From NCBI GenBank assembly GCA_965243215.1, contig CBDEUJ010000005.1, positions 1,054,001 through 1,118,000 on the forward strand: DNA of 64,000 nt, read 5' to 3'. The stretch comes from JAJEFO01 sp009843725. Its GTDB lineage: Bacteria; Pseudomonadota; Alphaproteobacteria; Rhodobacterales; Rhodobacteraceae. The position numbers were made by a program, and so were the translations under genes. Shown here piece after piece: positions 9,162-17,539 of this stretch (position 1 is the stretch's first letter; each line of letters opens with the position of its first letter). A model generated the notes under the pieces. It was not told the origin of the DNA and made no database searches. It worked only from the letters and a program-made list of their open reading frames with translations.

Positions 9162-9515
9162 ATGGCCGGACATCTCACCACGCACGTGCTCGACACGGCA
9201 CGCGGCTGCCCTGCCGAGGGGCTGAAAGTCGAACTCTTCAGGATCGAGGGCGACATGCGCGCGCACCTCAAGACGCTGGTGACGAACAGCGACGGGCGGA
9301 CGGACGAACAGATCCTGCCCGAGAACAGCTTCGCGACCGGCGTCTACGAGCTCGTCTTTCACGCAGGCGACTATCTCGACGCCGCCGAAACGCCGCCCGA
9401 GACCCCGCGGTTCCTCGATGTCGTTCCGATCAGGTTCGTCATGTCCGAGGCTGCGCACTATCATGTGCCGCTGCTTCTCTCGCCTTTCGGCTACTCGACA
9501 TACCGGGGCAGCTGA
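9162..9515 (+). CDS. uraH: 5-hydroxyisourate hydrolase (transthyretin-like)
   Basis: Hydrolyses 5-hydroxyisourate, the PuuD product, to OHCU, the UraD substrate. 117 residues, normal size. HLTTHVLDTARGCPAEG at the N terminus and the C-terminal YHVPLLLSPFGYSTYRGS tetrapeptide region (YRGS) are hallmarks of the transthyretin-related family. GGAGG lies 8 bases before the ATG. Divergent from puuE-uraD; its 3' end overlaps the convergent lysR gene by about 25 bases. Confidence 0.95.
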   Translation: MAGHLTTHVLDTARGCPAEGLKVELFRIEGDMRAHLKTLVTNSDGRTDEQILPENSFATGVYELVFHAGDYLDAAETPPETPRFLDVVPIRFVMSEAAHYHVPLLLSPFGYSTYRGS

Positions 9516-10432
9516 ACCCCCTCCTCGGCATCGCGGACGATCGCGCCGATCCGTTCGATCATGAACTCCATGAAGAGACGTGTCTTCGGATCCTGCCCCC
9601 GACGATGCGTGAACAGGCAGGCCATCTGGACCGGTTCGGGCGGAGTCTTCGTCGCAACCGGCACGAGACGACGCGACTTCAGATGATCGGCCACCTCGAA
9701 TGTCGGTTTCAGGACGATCCCGTGCCCGGCAAGCGCCCAGTCAGTCAGCACGTCCCCGTCATCCGCCTCGCAGCGCCCGGACACCCGGAACCGTTTGGAT
9801 CCCTCTGAAGTTTCCAGGCGCCACTGGAATTCGGTTGCGCCTGGAAACCGCAGGTTGAGGCATTCATGCCCGTCGGCAACGAGTTCATCCCCGCTCGACG
9901 GATGTCCACGCCTCCGGATGTACTTGGGAGAAGCGCAGAGAACGCGCTCCACGTCAGCGAACTTTCGGATGCGGAGATTGCTGTCCTCGGGCCTGCCAAG
10001 GAAGAAGGCGAGATCGAGGCCCTCGGTCGTCAACTCGACCTTGCGATCGGTCAAGCGCAGCCGGACGCTGACCTCCGGATACAGCCTCAGGAAGTCCGGC
10101 ACTTGGGGCGCGATCAGCCGTCGTCCGACTCCAAGCGGTGCAGCGACATAGACAGATCCCTTGGGATTCTTCGTGATCTTGATCACCTGGGCTTCGGCGT
10201 TCTCCACCGATTCGAGGATCGCGCAGGCACCGTTGTAGAACGCCCGGCCCTGCTCGGTCGGCGTGAGGCTTCTGGTCGTGCGCTGGAACAGCCGCACGCT
10301 CAGGTGCTCCTCAAGCTGCGAGATGCGCGACGAGGTCACTGCCGGCGAAATCCTGAGATCGCGCCCGGCAGCGGACATGCTCCCCAGATCGTAGACACGC
10401 ACGAAAGTCCGGATATTGTCGAGATAGGACAT
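9491..10432 (-). CDS. LysR-family transcriptional regulator of purine genes
   Basis: 313 residues with an N-terminal winged helix-turn-helix (FVRVYDLGSMSAAGRDLRIS, then SRISQLEEHLSVRLFQRTTR) and a C-terminal effector-binding domain. It is divergent from puuD with a 100-base gap and convergent with uraH, so control of the urate genes is the simplest inference; the ligand is unknown. A 13-bp inverted repeat lies 15 bases upstream of the start (10447-10459). Confidence 0.9.
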   Translation of the reverse strand: MSYLDNIRTFVRVYDLGSMSAAGRDLRISPAVTSSRISQLEEHLSVRLFQRTTRSLTPTEQGRAFYNGACAILESVENAEAQVIKITKNPKGSVYVAAPLGVGRRLIAPQVPDFLRLYPEVSVRLRLTDRKVELTTEGLDLAFFLGRPEDSNLRIRKFADVERVLCASPKYIRRRGHPSSGDELVADGHECLNLRFPGATEFQWRLETSEGSKRFRVSGRCEADDGDVLTDWALAGHGIVLKPTFEVADHLKSRRLVPVATKTPPEPVQMACLFTHRRGQDPKTRLFMEFMIERIGAIVRDAEEGVQLPRYVE

Positions 10433-10446
10433 TGTTTTGGATTTTT

Positions 10447-10459
10447 TGATGCAGCATCA
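10447..10459. promoter_or_regulatory. inverted repeat TGATGC-A-GCATCA, candidate LysR operator
   Basis: Perfect 6-bp arms around one base, in the 100-base gap between the divergent lysR and puuD genes. The place is right for an autoregulatory or activation site; binding is inferred. Confidence 0.5.
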
Positions 10460-10532
10460 CTTTTGAAACAAATACCAGAACAATGACATTCCGCCTAGTC
10501 TGCAATGGAACCGGCGCATCGGGAGGCACGCC

Positions 10533-11774
10533 ATGTACGATCTTGCCGCAATCTGGGACTGGGTGGCCTTCGCGGTCCGCTGGCTCCATGTCGTCACGGC
10601 AATCGCCTGGATCGGCTCATCGTTCTATTTCATCGCGCTCGACCTCGGGCTGAAGAAGGCGCCGAACCTGCCCGCAGGCGTGCATGGCGAGGAATGGCAG
10701 GTCCATGGGGGCGGCTTCTACCACATCCGGAAATACCTCGTCGCGCCAGAGAACATGCCGGAGCACCTGGTCTGGTTCAAATGGGAGAGCTACACGACGT
10801 GGCTGTCGGGCGCGGTGCTCCTCATGATCATCTACTGGCTCGGCGGGGAGCTGTACCTGCTTGACCCAACCAAGGCGGACCTGTCGCTTTGGCAAGGCGT
10901 CCTGATCTCTGCCGCGTCGATCGGCGTGGGCTGGCTTCTTTACGACTTTCTCTGCAAGTCCAGGCTCGGCGATCATCCGACGGCGATGATGCTGGCTCTC
11001 TTCATGATGATCGTCGCGATGAGCTGGGGGCTCGACCAGCTCTTCACGGGCCGTGCCGCGCTCATACATCTCGGGGCATTCACCGCGACGATCATGACCG
11101 CGAACGTCTTCTTCATCATCATTCCGAACCAGAAGATCGTGGTGGAGGACCTGAAGGCAGGCCGCACGCCCGATCCGGAATACGGCAAGATCGCCAAGCT
11201 CAGGTCAACGCACAACAACTACCTGACCCTTCCGGTCGTCTTCCTCATGCTCTCGATCCACTATCCGCTTGCCTTCGCGACGGAATACAGCTGGATCATC
11301 GCGAGCCTGGTGTTCCTGACCGGCGTCACCATCCGGCACTACTTCAACACGATGCATGCAACGGGATCGGGACCCCATTGGACCTGGGCGGTCACCGTCA
11401 TTCTCTTCGTCATCATGGCATGGCTTTCCGTTGCGCCGATGCTCGACAGCTACGAAGACGCCGAAGCGCGCAGTCTCACCTCGGCAGAACTGCAATTCGT
11501 CTCGGCCGACGGGTTTGGCGATGCCTACGACGTGGTGCTTGGCAACTGCTCGATGTGTCACGCGCGCGAGCCGTCGTGGGAGGGCATGCACTGGCCTCCC
11601 CACGGCGTCGTGCTGGAGACGGAATCCGATGTCGCGCGCCATGCGAGGCAGATATTCCTCCAGGCGGGCGTGACACATGCCATGCCGCCGCCAAACGCGA
11701 TTTCAACCATGGACGAAGGCAGCCGCGCCACCATCGTTGCTTGGTACCGCAACGCGACGAGCGGCGGTGACTGA
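10533..11774 (+). CDS. puuD: membrane urate oxidase with C-terminal cytochrome c domain
   Basis: Inner-membrane urate oxidase of 413 residues that passes electrons to cytochrome c rather than making H2O2. About eight hydrophobic segments fill residues 1-310 (starting AVRWLHVVTAIAWIGSSFYF). The C-terminal 90 residues are a cytochrome c domain with haem site CSMCH and a likely Met ligand in GVTHAMPPP. GGGAGG precedes the ATG. With uraH, puuE-uraD, allE and allA it gives a path from urate to glyoxylate. An allantoate amidohydrolase (allC) is not present in the window. Confidence 0.94.
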   Translation: MYDLAAIWDWVAFAVRWLHVVTAIAWIGSSFYFIALDLGLKKAPNLPAGVHGEEWQVHGGGFYHIRKYLVAPENMPEHLVWFKWESYTTWLSGAVLLMIIYWLGGELYLLDPTKADLSLWQGVLISAASIGVGWLLYDFLCKSRLGDHPTAMMLALFMMIVAMSWGLDQLFTGRAALIHLGAFTATIMTANVFFIIIPNQKIVVEDLKAGRTPDPEYGKIAKLRSTHNNYLTLPVVFLMLSIHYPLAFATEYSWIIASLVFLTGVTIRHYFNTMHATGSGPHWTWAVTVILFVIMAWLSVAPMLDSYEDAEARSLTSAELQFVSADGFGDAYDVVLGNCSMCHAREPSWEGMHWPPHGVVLETESDVARHARQIFLQAGVTHAMPPPNAISTMDEGSRATIVAWYRNATSGGD

Positions 11775-11843
11775 GGATCGCGATCGCGCCTTGGCTCTGT
11801 CGTTTGCGTGATTCGCATCACTCTTGCCGCCCAACCTGCATCG

Positions 11844-12890
11844 TCATGCTGTTCTGTTCGCCTCGAGGCGGGCGTCGACGATTGCCACGGTTTGGTCCAC
11901 ATCCGCACTTTCGAGACCGAACGTCCTGCCGATTGCCTGAACGAGCTTGTCCACACGTTCGATATGCGGTGCGCCCGCAAATGCTGCCCGTGCGGCCGAC
12001 GACGGATTCAGAAGGCTTTCCGCTGCCTTGGCATACTTCTCGAACGGAACATGATCTTCCGGACTGGCACCAAGCCGTGCACCCACGGAATCCACCCATG
12101 CATAGATCTCCCGGGACAGCTCGATGTCGGAATGCACCGCATCCTTGATCGACCGTGGCGCTTCCGGCGTTATCGCCCTGTAGTTTCCGGTCAGAAGCAT
12201 CGACCACTTGGCGAAGGGCACGAACATGGAGTCGTGCACACGCAGCTTCACGGGCACGTCCAGCCCGTCCAGTCGGACAGACGCGATGTCTTCGGCCAGC
12301 CGGTTCAGGATCGCATTGTGCGCGTCCGACGCGAAAGTCGCCGCCTTGAAGTTGGACGGCAAGCCAACGTGCAGGAAGTTCAGGCTTTCCTCGGGTGGCC
12401 GGAACGCCTGCGGGTCCGGACTGCACAGGGTCACGCAGTCAGGGTTGAATTCATCCCAAACCCTGGGCTCGGTGTAGCAATGCCTCAGCGATTCCGTGTC
12501 CAGCCCGGGTATGCGCCGGAGGTAGGCAAGCGGCGGCATGTTCATGATCGAAAGGCACGGTTTCTCGGCTCCGGCAATCCTGTTCATCAACTTCCAAACT
12601 GGCGGTGCACGAAACTGCGGCTCCTGCATGGCCAGCCCCACAAGATCGCATTCGCCCGGATCCACTTCATCCGGGGTCTTGGCATCCAGACGTCCGGGCT
12701 GCTCGCCAGACCGAATCAGGCGCGGTTCGCTTTCACTCCTCAAGGTGATCCTCACGATCGTGCCCGCAGTGTTGATCAGCTCCGCCTCTTCCGGCAGGCA
12801 GACGAGCGTGACGTCATGACCGGCCATCAACAGCTTGGTTGAAAGCAGCGACCCGTAAGACGCTCCGAGAATTACGATGTGACAAGCCAC
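11844..12890 (-). CDS. ketopantoate reductase-like NAD(P)-dependent oxidoreductase
   Basis: 348 residues. The N terminus HIVILGASYGSLLSTKLL is a Rossmann nucleotide-binding loop, and the layout (N-terminal Rossmann, C-terminal helical half) resembles the ApbA/PanE and opine-dehydrogenase superfamily. The start GTG at 12890 has AAGGAG seven bases upstream; the longer frame from 12938 lacks a ribosome site. It stands alone, tail-to-tail with puuD, 350 bases after matB. A role in pantothenate synthesis is unlikely given the poor match to PanE; a catabolic 2-hydroxyacid or opine oxidoreductase is possible. Substrate unknown. Confidence 0.7.
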   Translation of the reverse strand: MACHIVILGASYGSLLSTKLLMAGHDVTLVCLPEEAELINTAGTIVRITLRSESEPRLIRSGEQPGRLDAKTPDEVDPGECDLVGLAMQEPQFRAPPVWKLMNRIAGAEKPCLSIMNMPPLAYLRRIPGLDTESLRHCYTEPRVWDEFNPDCVTLCSPDPQAFRPPEESLNFLHVGLPSNFKAATFASDAHNAILNRLAEDIASVRLDGLDVPVKLRVHDSMFVPFAKWSMLLTGNYRAITPEAPRSIKDAVHSDIELSREIYAWVDSVGARLGASPEDHVPFEKYAKAAESLLNPSSAARAAFAGAPHIERVDKLVQAIGRTFGLESADVDQTVAIVDARLEANRTA

Positions 12891-13240
12891 CTCGATCTCC
12901 TTTCTTGCCCATTCAGGGAAATAACCATACGGTCGCACTGAAATTCAACCACTTCGTCCAATTCAGCGCTCCACGCACCCTGTTGCCTGCCACTGGCGAG
13001 CGTCCTGTTCGGGTCAATTCAGAACTGCGATTCCGACAAATCGCAGCCGCGTCGCGGCCACTTGGAACTTGTGCGCGGAGCCCCTGAAGCGCGTCGAGCG
13101 CCAGCGCGTCCTGGAGTTTTTCCTAAGAGTTGATTGTCCGACAATTCGTTCCGCGGGATCTTGACGCCAAAACTGTCACGAGCGTCGTCTTCGGCTCGCT
13201 GCGGCGTCAGTCGTGCCACTTTCCCTTGGCGCAGCACGTG
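12891..13240. other. 350-base intergenic region with one palindrome
   Basis: Lies between the 3' end of matB and the start of the reductase-like gene. No convincing gene on either strand. It contains the palindrome at 13133-13145 and presumably the promoter of the reductase-like gene. Confidence 0.6.
13133..13145. promoter_or_regulatory. palindrome ATTGTC-C-GACAAT, GntR-like operator candidate
   Basis: Perfect 6-bp arms around one base. The TTGTC-N-GACAA pattern is common for FadR/FCD-type GntR operators. It sits about 245 bases upstream of the reductase-like gene; no GntR gene is adjacent, so the assignment is tentative. Confidence 0.4.
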
Positions 13241-14755
13241 CTAAGTCTCCGCGAACAGGTCGTCGAACATCTCCCTCAAGGCATTCTTCTGGACCTTTCC
13301 CATTGTGTTGCGCGGCAGTTCGCCGATGAAAAGGATCGCCTTTGGCTGCTTGAACTTCGCCAATCGGTTCTGCAGTGCCGCTTTGATGTCCTCGGCAGCG
13401 AGCTCGCTGCCGGGCTCGCGCACGACTATTGCCACAACCCCCTCGCCGAAATCGGGATGCGGCACGCCAATGACCGCGGACTCCGCGACCCCGTCCAAAC
13501 TGTCGATCTCCCCTTCGACCTCCTTCGGATAGACGTTGTACCCGCCCGAAATCACCAGATCCTTGGCGCGTCCGACAATGGTGATGTAGCCGTCCGCATC
13601 AATCCGCGCCATGTCGCCGGTGACAAAGAACCCGTCCTCGCGAAACTCGGCCGCCGTCTTCTCCGGCATCCGCCAATATCCCTTGAACACGTTGGGCCCG
13701 TGAACTTCCAGGATGCCGATCTCGCCCTGCGGCATTTCGACGCCGGAAACCGGATCGACAATGCGCGCTTCGACGCCAGGCAGCGGAAAGCCGACCGTGC
13801 CGGGTCGGCGCTCGCCGTCGTAGGGGTTCGACGCGCTCATCGTCGTTTCGCTCATGCCATAGCGTTCAAGAATGCGGTGGCCGGTACGACCCTCGAACGC
13901 CCGATGTGTTTCGGCCAGCAAGGGCGCGGACCCCGAAATGAAGAGCCGCATGTGCGCCGTCGCGTCACGGGTGAAGCGCGCATCGCCCAGAAGCCGCGTG
14001 TAAAAGGTCGGCACGCCCATCATCGCGGTGGCTCGCGGCAGCAGCGCCAAGACCGTGTCGACGTCGAACTTCGGCAGGAAGATCATCCGTCCACCGGCTC
14101 GCAGCAGGACGTTCGTCGCCACGAACAGCCCGTGCGCGTGGAAAATCGGCAAGGCATGAAGCAAGGTGTCCGCTGCGGCAAAGCGCCATGTCTGGACGAG
14201 GGCGTCGACGTTCGACAGGAGGTTGCCATGGCTGAGCATGGCGCCTTTCGAGCGCCCCGTCGTGCCCGAGGTATAGAGGATCGCAGCCAGGTCGTCGGCG
14301 CCGCGCGTGACGGTTGCGAATTCCGCGGACTCCTCTGCCGCACGCTCGACCAGCGTACCAGTCGCCGCTCCGCCGAGCGTCAACAGGGTGATGCCCCTGT
14401 CTTCGGCCAAGGGTCGCAGCGCCGGCTCGGCGGCAGGGTCGCAGACTGCAACGCGCGGCTCCGCGTCGCCGAGAAAGTAGTCGAGCTCGACAGTCGTGTA
14501 TGCGGTGTTGAGCGGCAGGAACAGCGCGCCGGCGCGCAGACACGCGAGGTAGAGCGCCAGCGCCTCGGGCGACTTCTCCGTCTGCATCGCCACCCGGTCG
14601 CCGGGCTGCACTCCGGCTTCCGCTAGCACGTTGGCGATCCGGCCGGACAATCGGTAGAGGGCGTCGCCGGGCATCTCGCTGCCGTCAGGCAGGATCAGAA
14701 CCGCGTCACCGCGCGATTCAAGCGGCGCGACCAGTGCGTCTGCGAGTGGATTCAT
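13241..14755 (-). CDS. matB: malonyl-CoA synthetase
   Basis: ATP-dependent ligase making malonyl-CoA (or methylmalonyl-CoA) from the diacid; 504 residues, as for rhizobial MatB. Motifs in order: AILYTSGTTGRSKGAMLSHG (P-loop-like A3 motif), ALPIFHAHGLFVATN, ERYGMSETTMSASNPYDGER, GRAKDLVISGGYNVYPKEVE (hinge) and PRNTMGKVQKN with the catalytic Lys. The ATG at 14755 overlaps the upstream TauE-like stop (ATGA); the open frame further upstream is antisense-like sequence inside that gene. Last gene of the TTT operon. Malonyl-CoA decarboxylase is encoded 29 kb away rather than next to it, unlike classical mat operons. Confidence 0.92.
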   Translation of the reverse strand: MNPLADALVAPLESRGDAVLILPDGSEMPGDALYRLSGRIANVLAEAGVQPGDRVAMQTEKSPEALALYLACLRAGALFLPLNTAYTTVELDYFLGDAEPRVAVCDPAAEPALRPLAEDRGITLLTLGGAATGTLVERAAEESAEFATVTRGADDLAAILYTSGTTGRSKGAMLSHGNLLSNVDALVQTWRFAAADTLLHALPIFHAHGLFVATNVLLRAGGRMIFLPKFDVDTVLALLPRATAMMGVPTFYTRLLGDARFTRDATAHMRLFISGSAPLLAETHRAFEGRTGHRILERYGMSETTMSASNPYDGERRPGTVGFPLPGVEARIVDPVSGVEMPQGEIGILEVHGPNVFKGYWRMPEKTAAEFREDGFFVTGDMARIDADGYITIVGRAKDLVISGGYNVYPKEVEGEIDSLDGVAESAVIGVPHPDFGEGVVAIVVREPGSELAAEDIKAALQNRLAKFKQPKAILFIGELPRNTMGKVQKNALREMFDDLFAET

Positions 14756-15492
14756 CCCGACAACCCTTTCCAGAGCATGTAGGCCGCTCCGATGCCGACG
14801 AATGCCTCCAGGACAAGCGTGTGCACCCGAATCGAAGTTCGCCGCACAATCCAGCGCCCGACCGCGTGGCCAGGGAAAGTGCACAGCCCCAATGCCACGC
14901 CCAATGCAGCCAGTTCCGCGGTCAGGAGGGGCGACAGGCCGAAGGCGACTGTCTTGGTGACATTCAGCATCACCCCGCTTACCGCAACTGTTGCCAGGAG
15001 CGTTTCGCCCACGATTCCCGCTCCCAGCATGAAGGGAGCAAGGATCATTCCAGCACCAAAGCTGGTACCCGAGATGAACCCGTAAGGCACTGCCACGGCC
15101 GCGATGGCCCTGCGTGGAACCGCGATGCTCTTGCCGGCCAGGTAGCGCCTGAGCGGCAGTGTCACAAGCAGGAACGTGCCAAGGAACAACGCCACTGCCC
15201 GTTCGGAAAGTTCGACATAGAACAGGACGCCCAGCACTATGAATGGCAACCCGAAGCACATCAACATGCGAAACGCGTCCCAGTCCACCGCCTTGCGGAA
15301 GAGCCAAGCTCGCGACGCATGGCTGATCATCATGGCCGTCGCCACCACCGGCACGGTTTCCTTGACCCCCAGGACCGGCGCCACGGCGATTGCCATCAAC
15401 AACGCTCCGGCAAACCCGCCAACGCTGTGCAACATCGCGGTGCCGAAGGCCGCTACCGCCAAGTAGGCGAAAAACAAGGTACCGTATTCCAC
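14752..15492 (-). CDS. TauE/SafE-family membrane transporter
   Basis: About 246 residues with seven to eight hydrophobic segments (for example TLFFAYLAVAAFGTAMLHSV and AALGVALGLCTFPGHAVGRW), the two-repeat architecture of TauE/SafE anion exporters. The GTG at 15492 lies four bases after the enoyl-CoA hydratase stop; earlier in-frame codons fall inside that gene. In other bacteria relatives export sulfite or move organic acids. No desulfonating enzyme is seen here, so a sulfonate link is not claimed; transport of the operon substrate or a product is equally likely. Confidence 0.8.
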   Translation of the reverse strand: MEYGTLFFAYLAVAAFGTAMLHSVGGFAGALLMAIAVAPVLGVKETVPVVATAMMISHASRAWLFRKAVDWDAFRMLMCFGLPFIVLGVLFYVELSERAVALFLGTFLLVTLPLRRYLAGKSIAVPRRAIAAVAVPYGFISGTSFGAGMILAPFMLGAGIVGETLLATVAVSGVMLNVTKTVAFGLSPLLTAELAALGVALGLCTFPGHAVGRWIVRRTSIRVHTLVLEAFVGIGAAYMLWKGLSG

Positions 15493-15496
15493 GCCG

Positions 15497-16312
15497 TCAG
15501 CGACCCTTGAAGTCAGGTTTCCGTTTTTCCATGAAGGCCTTGCGCCCCTCGACATAGTCTTCGGAAGCGAAACAGTCGGCGACCACTTCGTTGCAGCGCG
15601 CCAGGTCGCGCGCCGCGGGGTCAGCGAGCATCACCTGGGTCGTGATGTACTTCATGGCGCGAATGGTCAGCGGCGCATTGCTGGCGATGGTGTCGGCCAG
15701 CACCGCCACCCGTTCTTCCAAGGCATCCTCGGCCACGACTTCCTGGACAAGTCCGATCCGCAGCGCCGTCTCTGCATCGATCGATCTGGCGGTGAACATC
15801 AACTGCTTGGCTGCGGCGGCGCCCGCGGCATTGACCAGCCGCCGGATCGCGTCGAATGGATAGCCCAGCGCCAGCTTCGCTGCCGGCATGGCAAAGCGCG
15901 ACTTGGCCGAGGCGATGCGTATGTCCGCGCATGCCGCCAGGTTCAGCCCGCCGCCAATGCAATGACCGTTGATCATGGCTATGGTGGGCTTCGGGTAGTT
16001 TTCGATGGCGTCATAGACCGCCCTGAGCCGGGCGTCGTAACGCTCGGTCGCCTCTTTCGAGCCGCGCTCCTTCTCGAACTTCGAGATGTCAGCGCCCGAC
16101 ACGAAGGCCTTACCTCCGGCGCCGGAAAGGACCGTCACGCGCACGGTGTCGTCCTCGGCGAAGGCCGAAAGTGCCTGTTCCACGGCGTCCCACATTTCCA
16201 GCGAGACGGCATTGTGCCGTTCGGGATTGTTGAAGATCACGTGTCCGGCCGCACCCTCGACTCGGGTGAGGATCTTGTCGGAAGGCTGGACAGGCATGGT
16301 GTCAGCGGTCAT
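15497..16312 (-). CDS. enoyl-CoA hydratase/isomerase family protein
   Basis: 271-residue crotonase-fold protein. Oxyanion-hole elements are visible: SGADISKFEKERG around residue 73 and MINGHCIGGGLNLAACADIR around residue 115. In the operon it follows the CoA-transferase gene and precedes the TauE-like gene, so it probably hydrates or otherwise processes the CoA thioester formed by the CoA-transferase. Exact substrate unknown. Confidence 0.88.
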   Translation of the reverse strand: MTADTMPVQPSDKILTRVEGAAGHVIFNNPERHNAVSLEMWDAVEQALSAFAEDDTVRVTVLSGAGGKAFVSGADISKFEKERGSKEATERYDARLRAVYDAIENYPKPTIAMINGHCIGGGLNLAACADIRIASAKSRFAMPAAKLALGYPFDAIRRLVNAAGAAAAKQLMFTARSIDAETALRIGLVQEVVAEDALEERVAVLADTIASNAPLTIRAMKYITTQVMLADPAARDLARCNEVVADCFASEDYVEGRKAFMEKRKPDFKGR

Positions 16313-16333
16313 TTGCGGTTCCTTGTCTTCTGT

Positions 16334-17527
16334 TTACACGACGGACTGTTCCTGAAGCGCGGCAATGTCACCTGCGTCGACCCCAAGCTCTTCCAGGATT
16401 TCCACAGTGTGTTGGCCACGCGTCGGCGGCGAGGCTTCAAGAGTGCTTGGGGTGCGGCTCAACTGGAATGGCTGGGCCAAGGCGCGGGTCTCGCCGAATG
16501 GTTCGGTTTCGAGCGGTTGGACGATGTCCAGATGCCGGACCTGCGGGTCGTCGAACATCTCGTCGATGCGGTAGATCGGGCCGCAGGGCACGCCTGCTTC
16601 GGTCAGGAGGTCAACCAATTCGGCGCTGGTCTTCTCCTTGACGATCTCTCCAAGCGCCGAATTCAACTCGTCGCGCCGTGAATTGCGCTTGCCGTTGGTC
16701 GCAAGGCCCTCGTCCTCGGCCCAGTCCTGCCGTCCGAGGGCGCCGCAAAGCCGTCGCCATATCTGATCGCCCGCAACGGCGATGTTGATTGCGCCGTCCT
16801 TTGTCAGATAGCGGTTGGTCGGTACGCTCGTCGGGTGCTCGTTGCCAACTTGCGGCGCGACCTCGCCTTGCATCAGCCAGCGCGCAGCCTGAAAGTCCAG
16901 CATGAAGATCTGCGATTGCAGGAGCGACGTGGACAGCCACTGGCCCTCGTGCGACTTCTCGCGCTCGATCAGCGCTGTCAGGATGCCGAGCGCCGCGAAA
17001 AGACCTGCCGACAGGTCGGCAATCGGGATGCCAACCCGCATCGGTCCACCGTCGGGGTCGCCGGTAATCGACATCAGTCCGCCCATTCCCTGAGCGATCT
17101 GGTCAAAGCCCGGACGATTGGCGTAAGGCCCGGAGTGGCCGAAACCCGAAATGCTGGCGAGAATGATCTTCGGATTGATCGCCTTCAGGCTCGCGTAGTC
17201 GAACCCCAGCCGGTCCTTCACGTCGGGTCGGAAGTTTTCAACCACCACATCCGCCGTCGCCGCCAGCTGGCGGAACAGCTCCATGCCCTTGGGATCCTTC
17301 AGGTTCAGCGTCAAAGAACGGCGATTGCGCTGCAGGTTCTGCCAGTCGGCCGTGTTCCGGCCTGCACCCAAGGCGCCGTCGGCCTCGAGCGAGGCAGGCT
17401 GTTCGATCTTGATGACGTCGGCACCCCAGTCGGCAAGCTGACGCACGGCCGTCGGACCCGAGCGAACGCGCGTCAGGTCAAGCACGCGAATGTGCGAAAG
17501 CGCGGACGATGCGGGCTGATGTGGCAT
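16334..17527 (-). CDS. CaiB/BaiF (family III) CoA-transferase
   Basis: 397 residues. The N terminus HIRVLDLTRVRSGPTAVRQL with ADWGADVIKIEQP is the family signature, and GIPIADLSAGLFAALGI carries the likely catalytic Asp that forms the acyl-CoA anhydride intermediate. Probably activates the acid imported by the TTT system by transfer of CoA from a donor such as succinyl-CoA. Lies 12 bases downstream of the MmgE/PrpD gene in the same operon. Confidence 0.9.
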   Translation of the reverse strand: MPHQPASSALSHIRVLDLTRVRSGPTAVRQLADWGADVIKIEQPASLEADGALGAGRNTADWQNLQRNRRSLTLNLKDPKGMELFRQLAATADVVVENFRPDVKDRLGFDYASLKAINPKIILASISGFGHSGPYANRPGFDQIAQGMGGLMSITGDPDGGPMRVGIPIADLSAGLFAALGILTALIEREKSHEGQWLSTSLLQSQIFMLDFQAARWLMQGEVAPQVGNEHPTSVPTNRYLTKDGAINIAVAGDQIWRRLCGALGRQDWAEDEGLATNGKRNSRRDELNSALGEIVKEKTSAELVDLLTEAGVPCGPIYRIDEMFDDPQVRHLDIVQPLETEPFGETRALAQPFQLSRTPSTLEASPPTRGQHTVEILEELGVDAGDIAALQEQSVV

Positions 17528-17539
17528 GTCGATCTCCTG

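Noticed and set aside
13130..14626. Long plus-strand open frame (about 498 codons)
   Set aside because: Antisense to matB; Arg/His-rich with no family pattern, an artefact of high GC.
14756..15307. Possible N-terminal extension of MatB
   Set aside because: Overlaps the TauE-like gene in another frame; MatB from 14755 has the normal 504 residues.
14752..15492. Sulfonate catabolism inferred from the TauE-like protein
   Set aside because: No desulfonase, sulfoacetaldehyde acetyltransferase or sulfolactate lyase is present; TauE/SafE proteins are too diverse.
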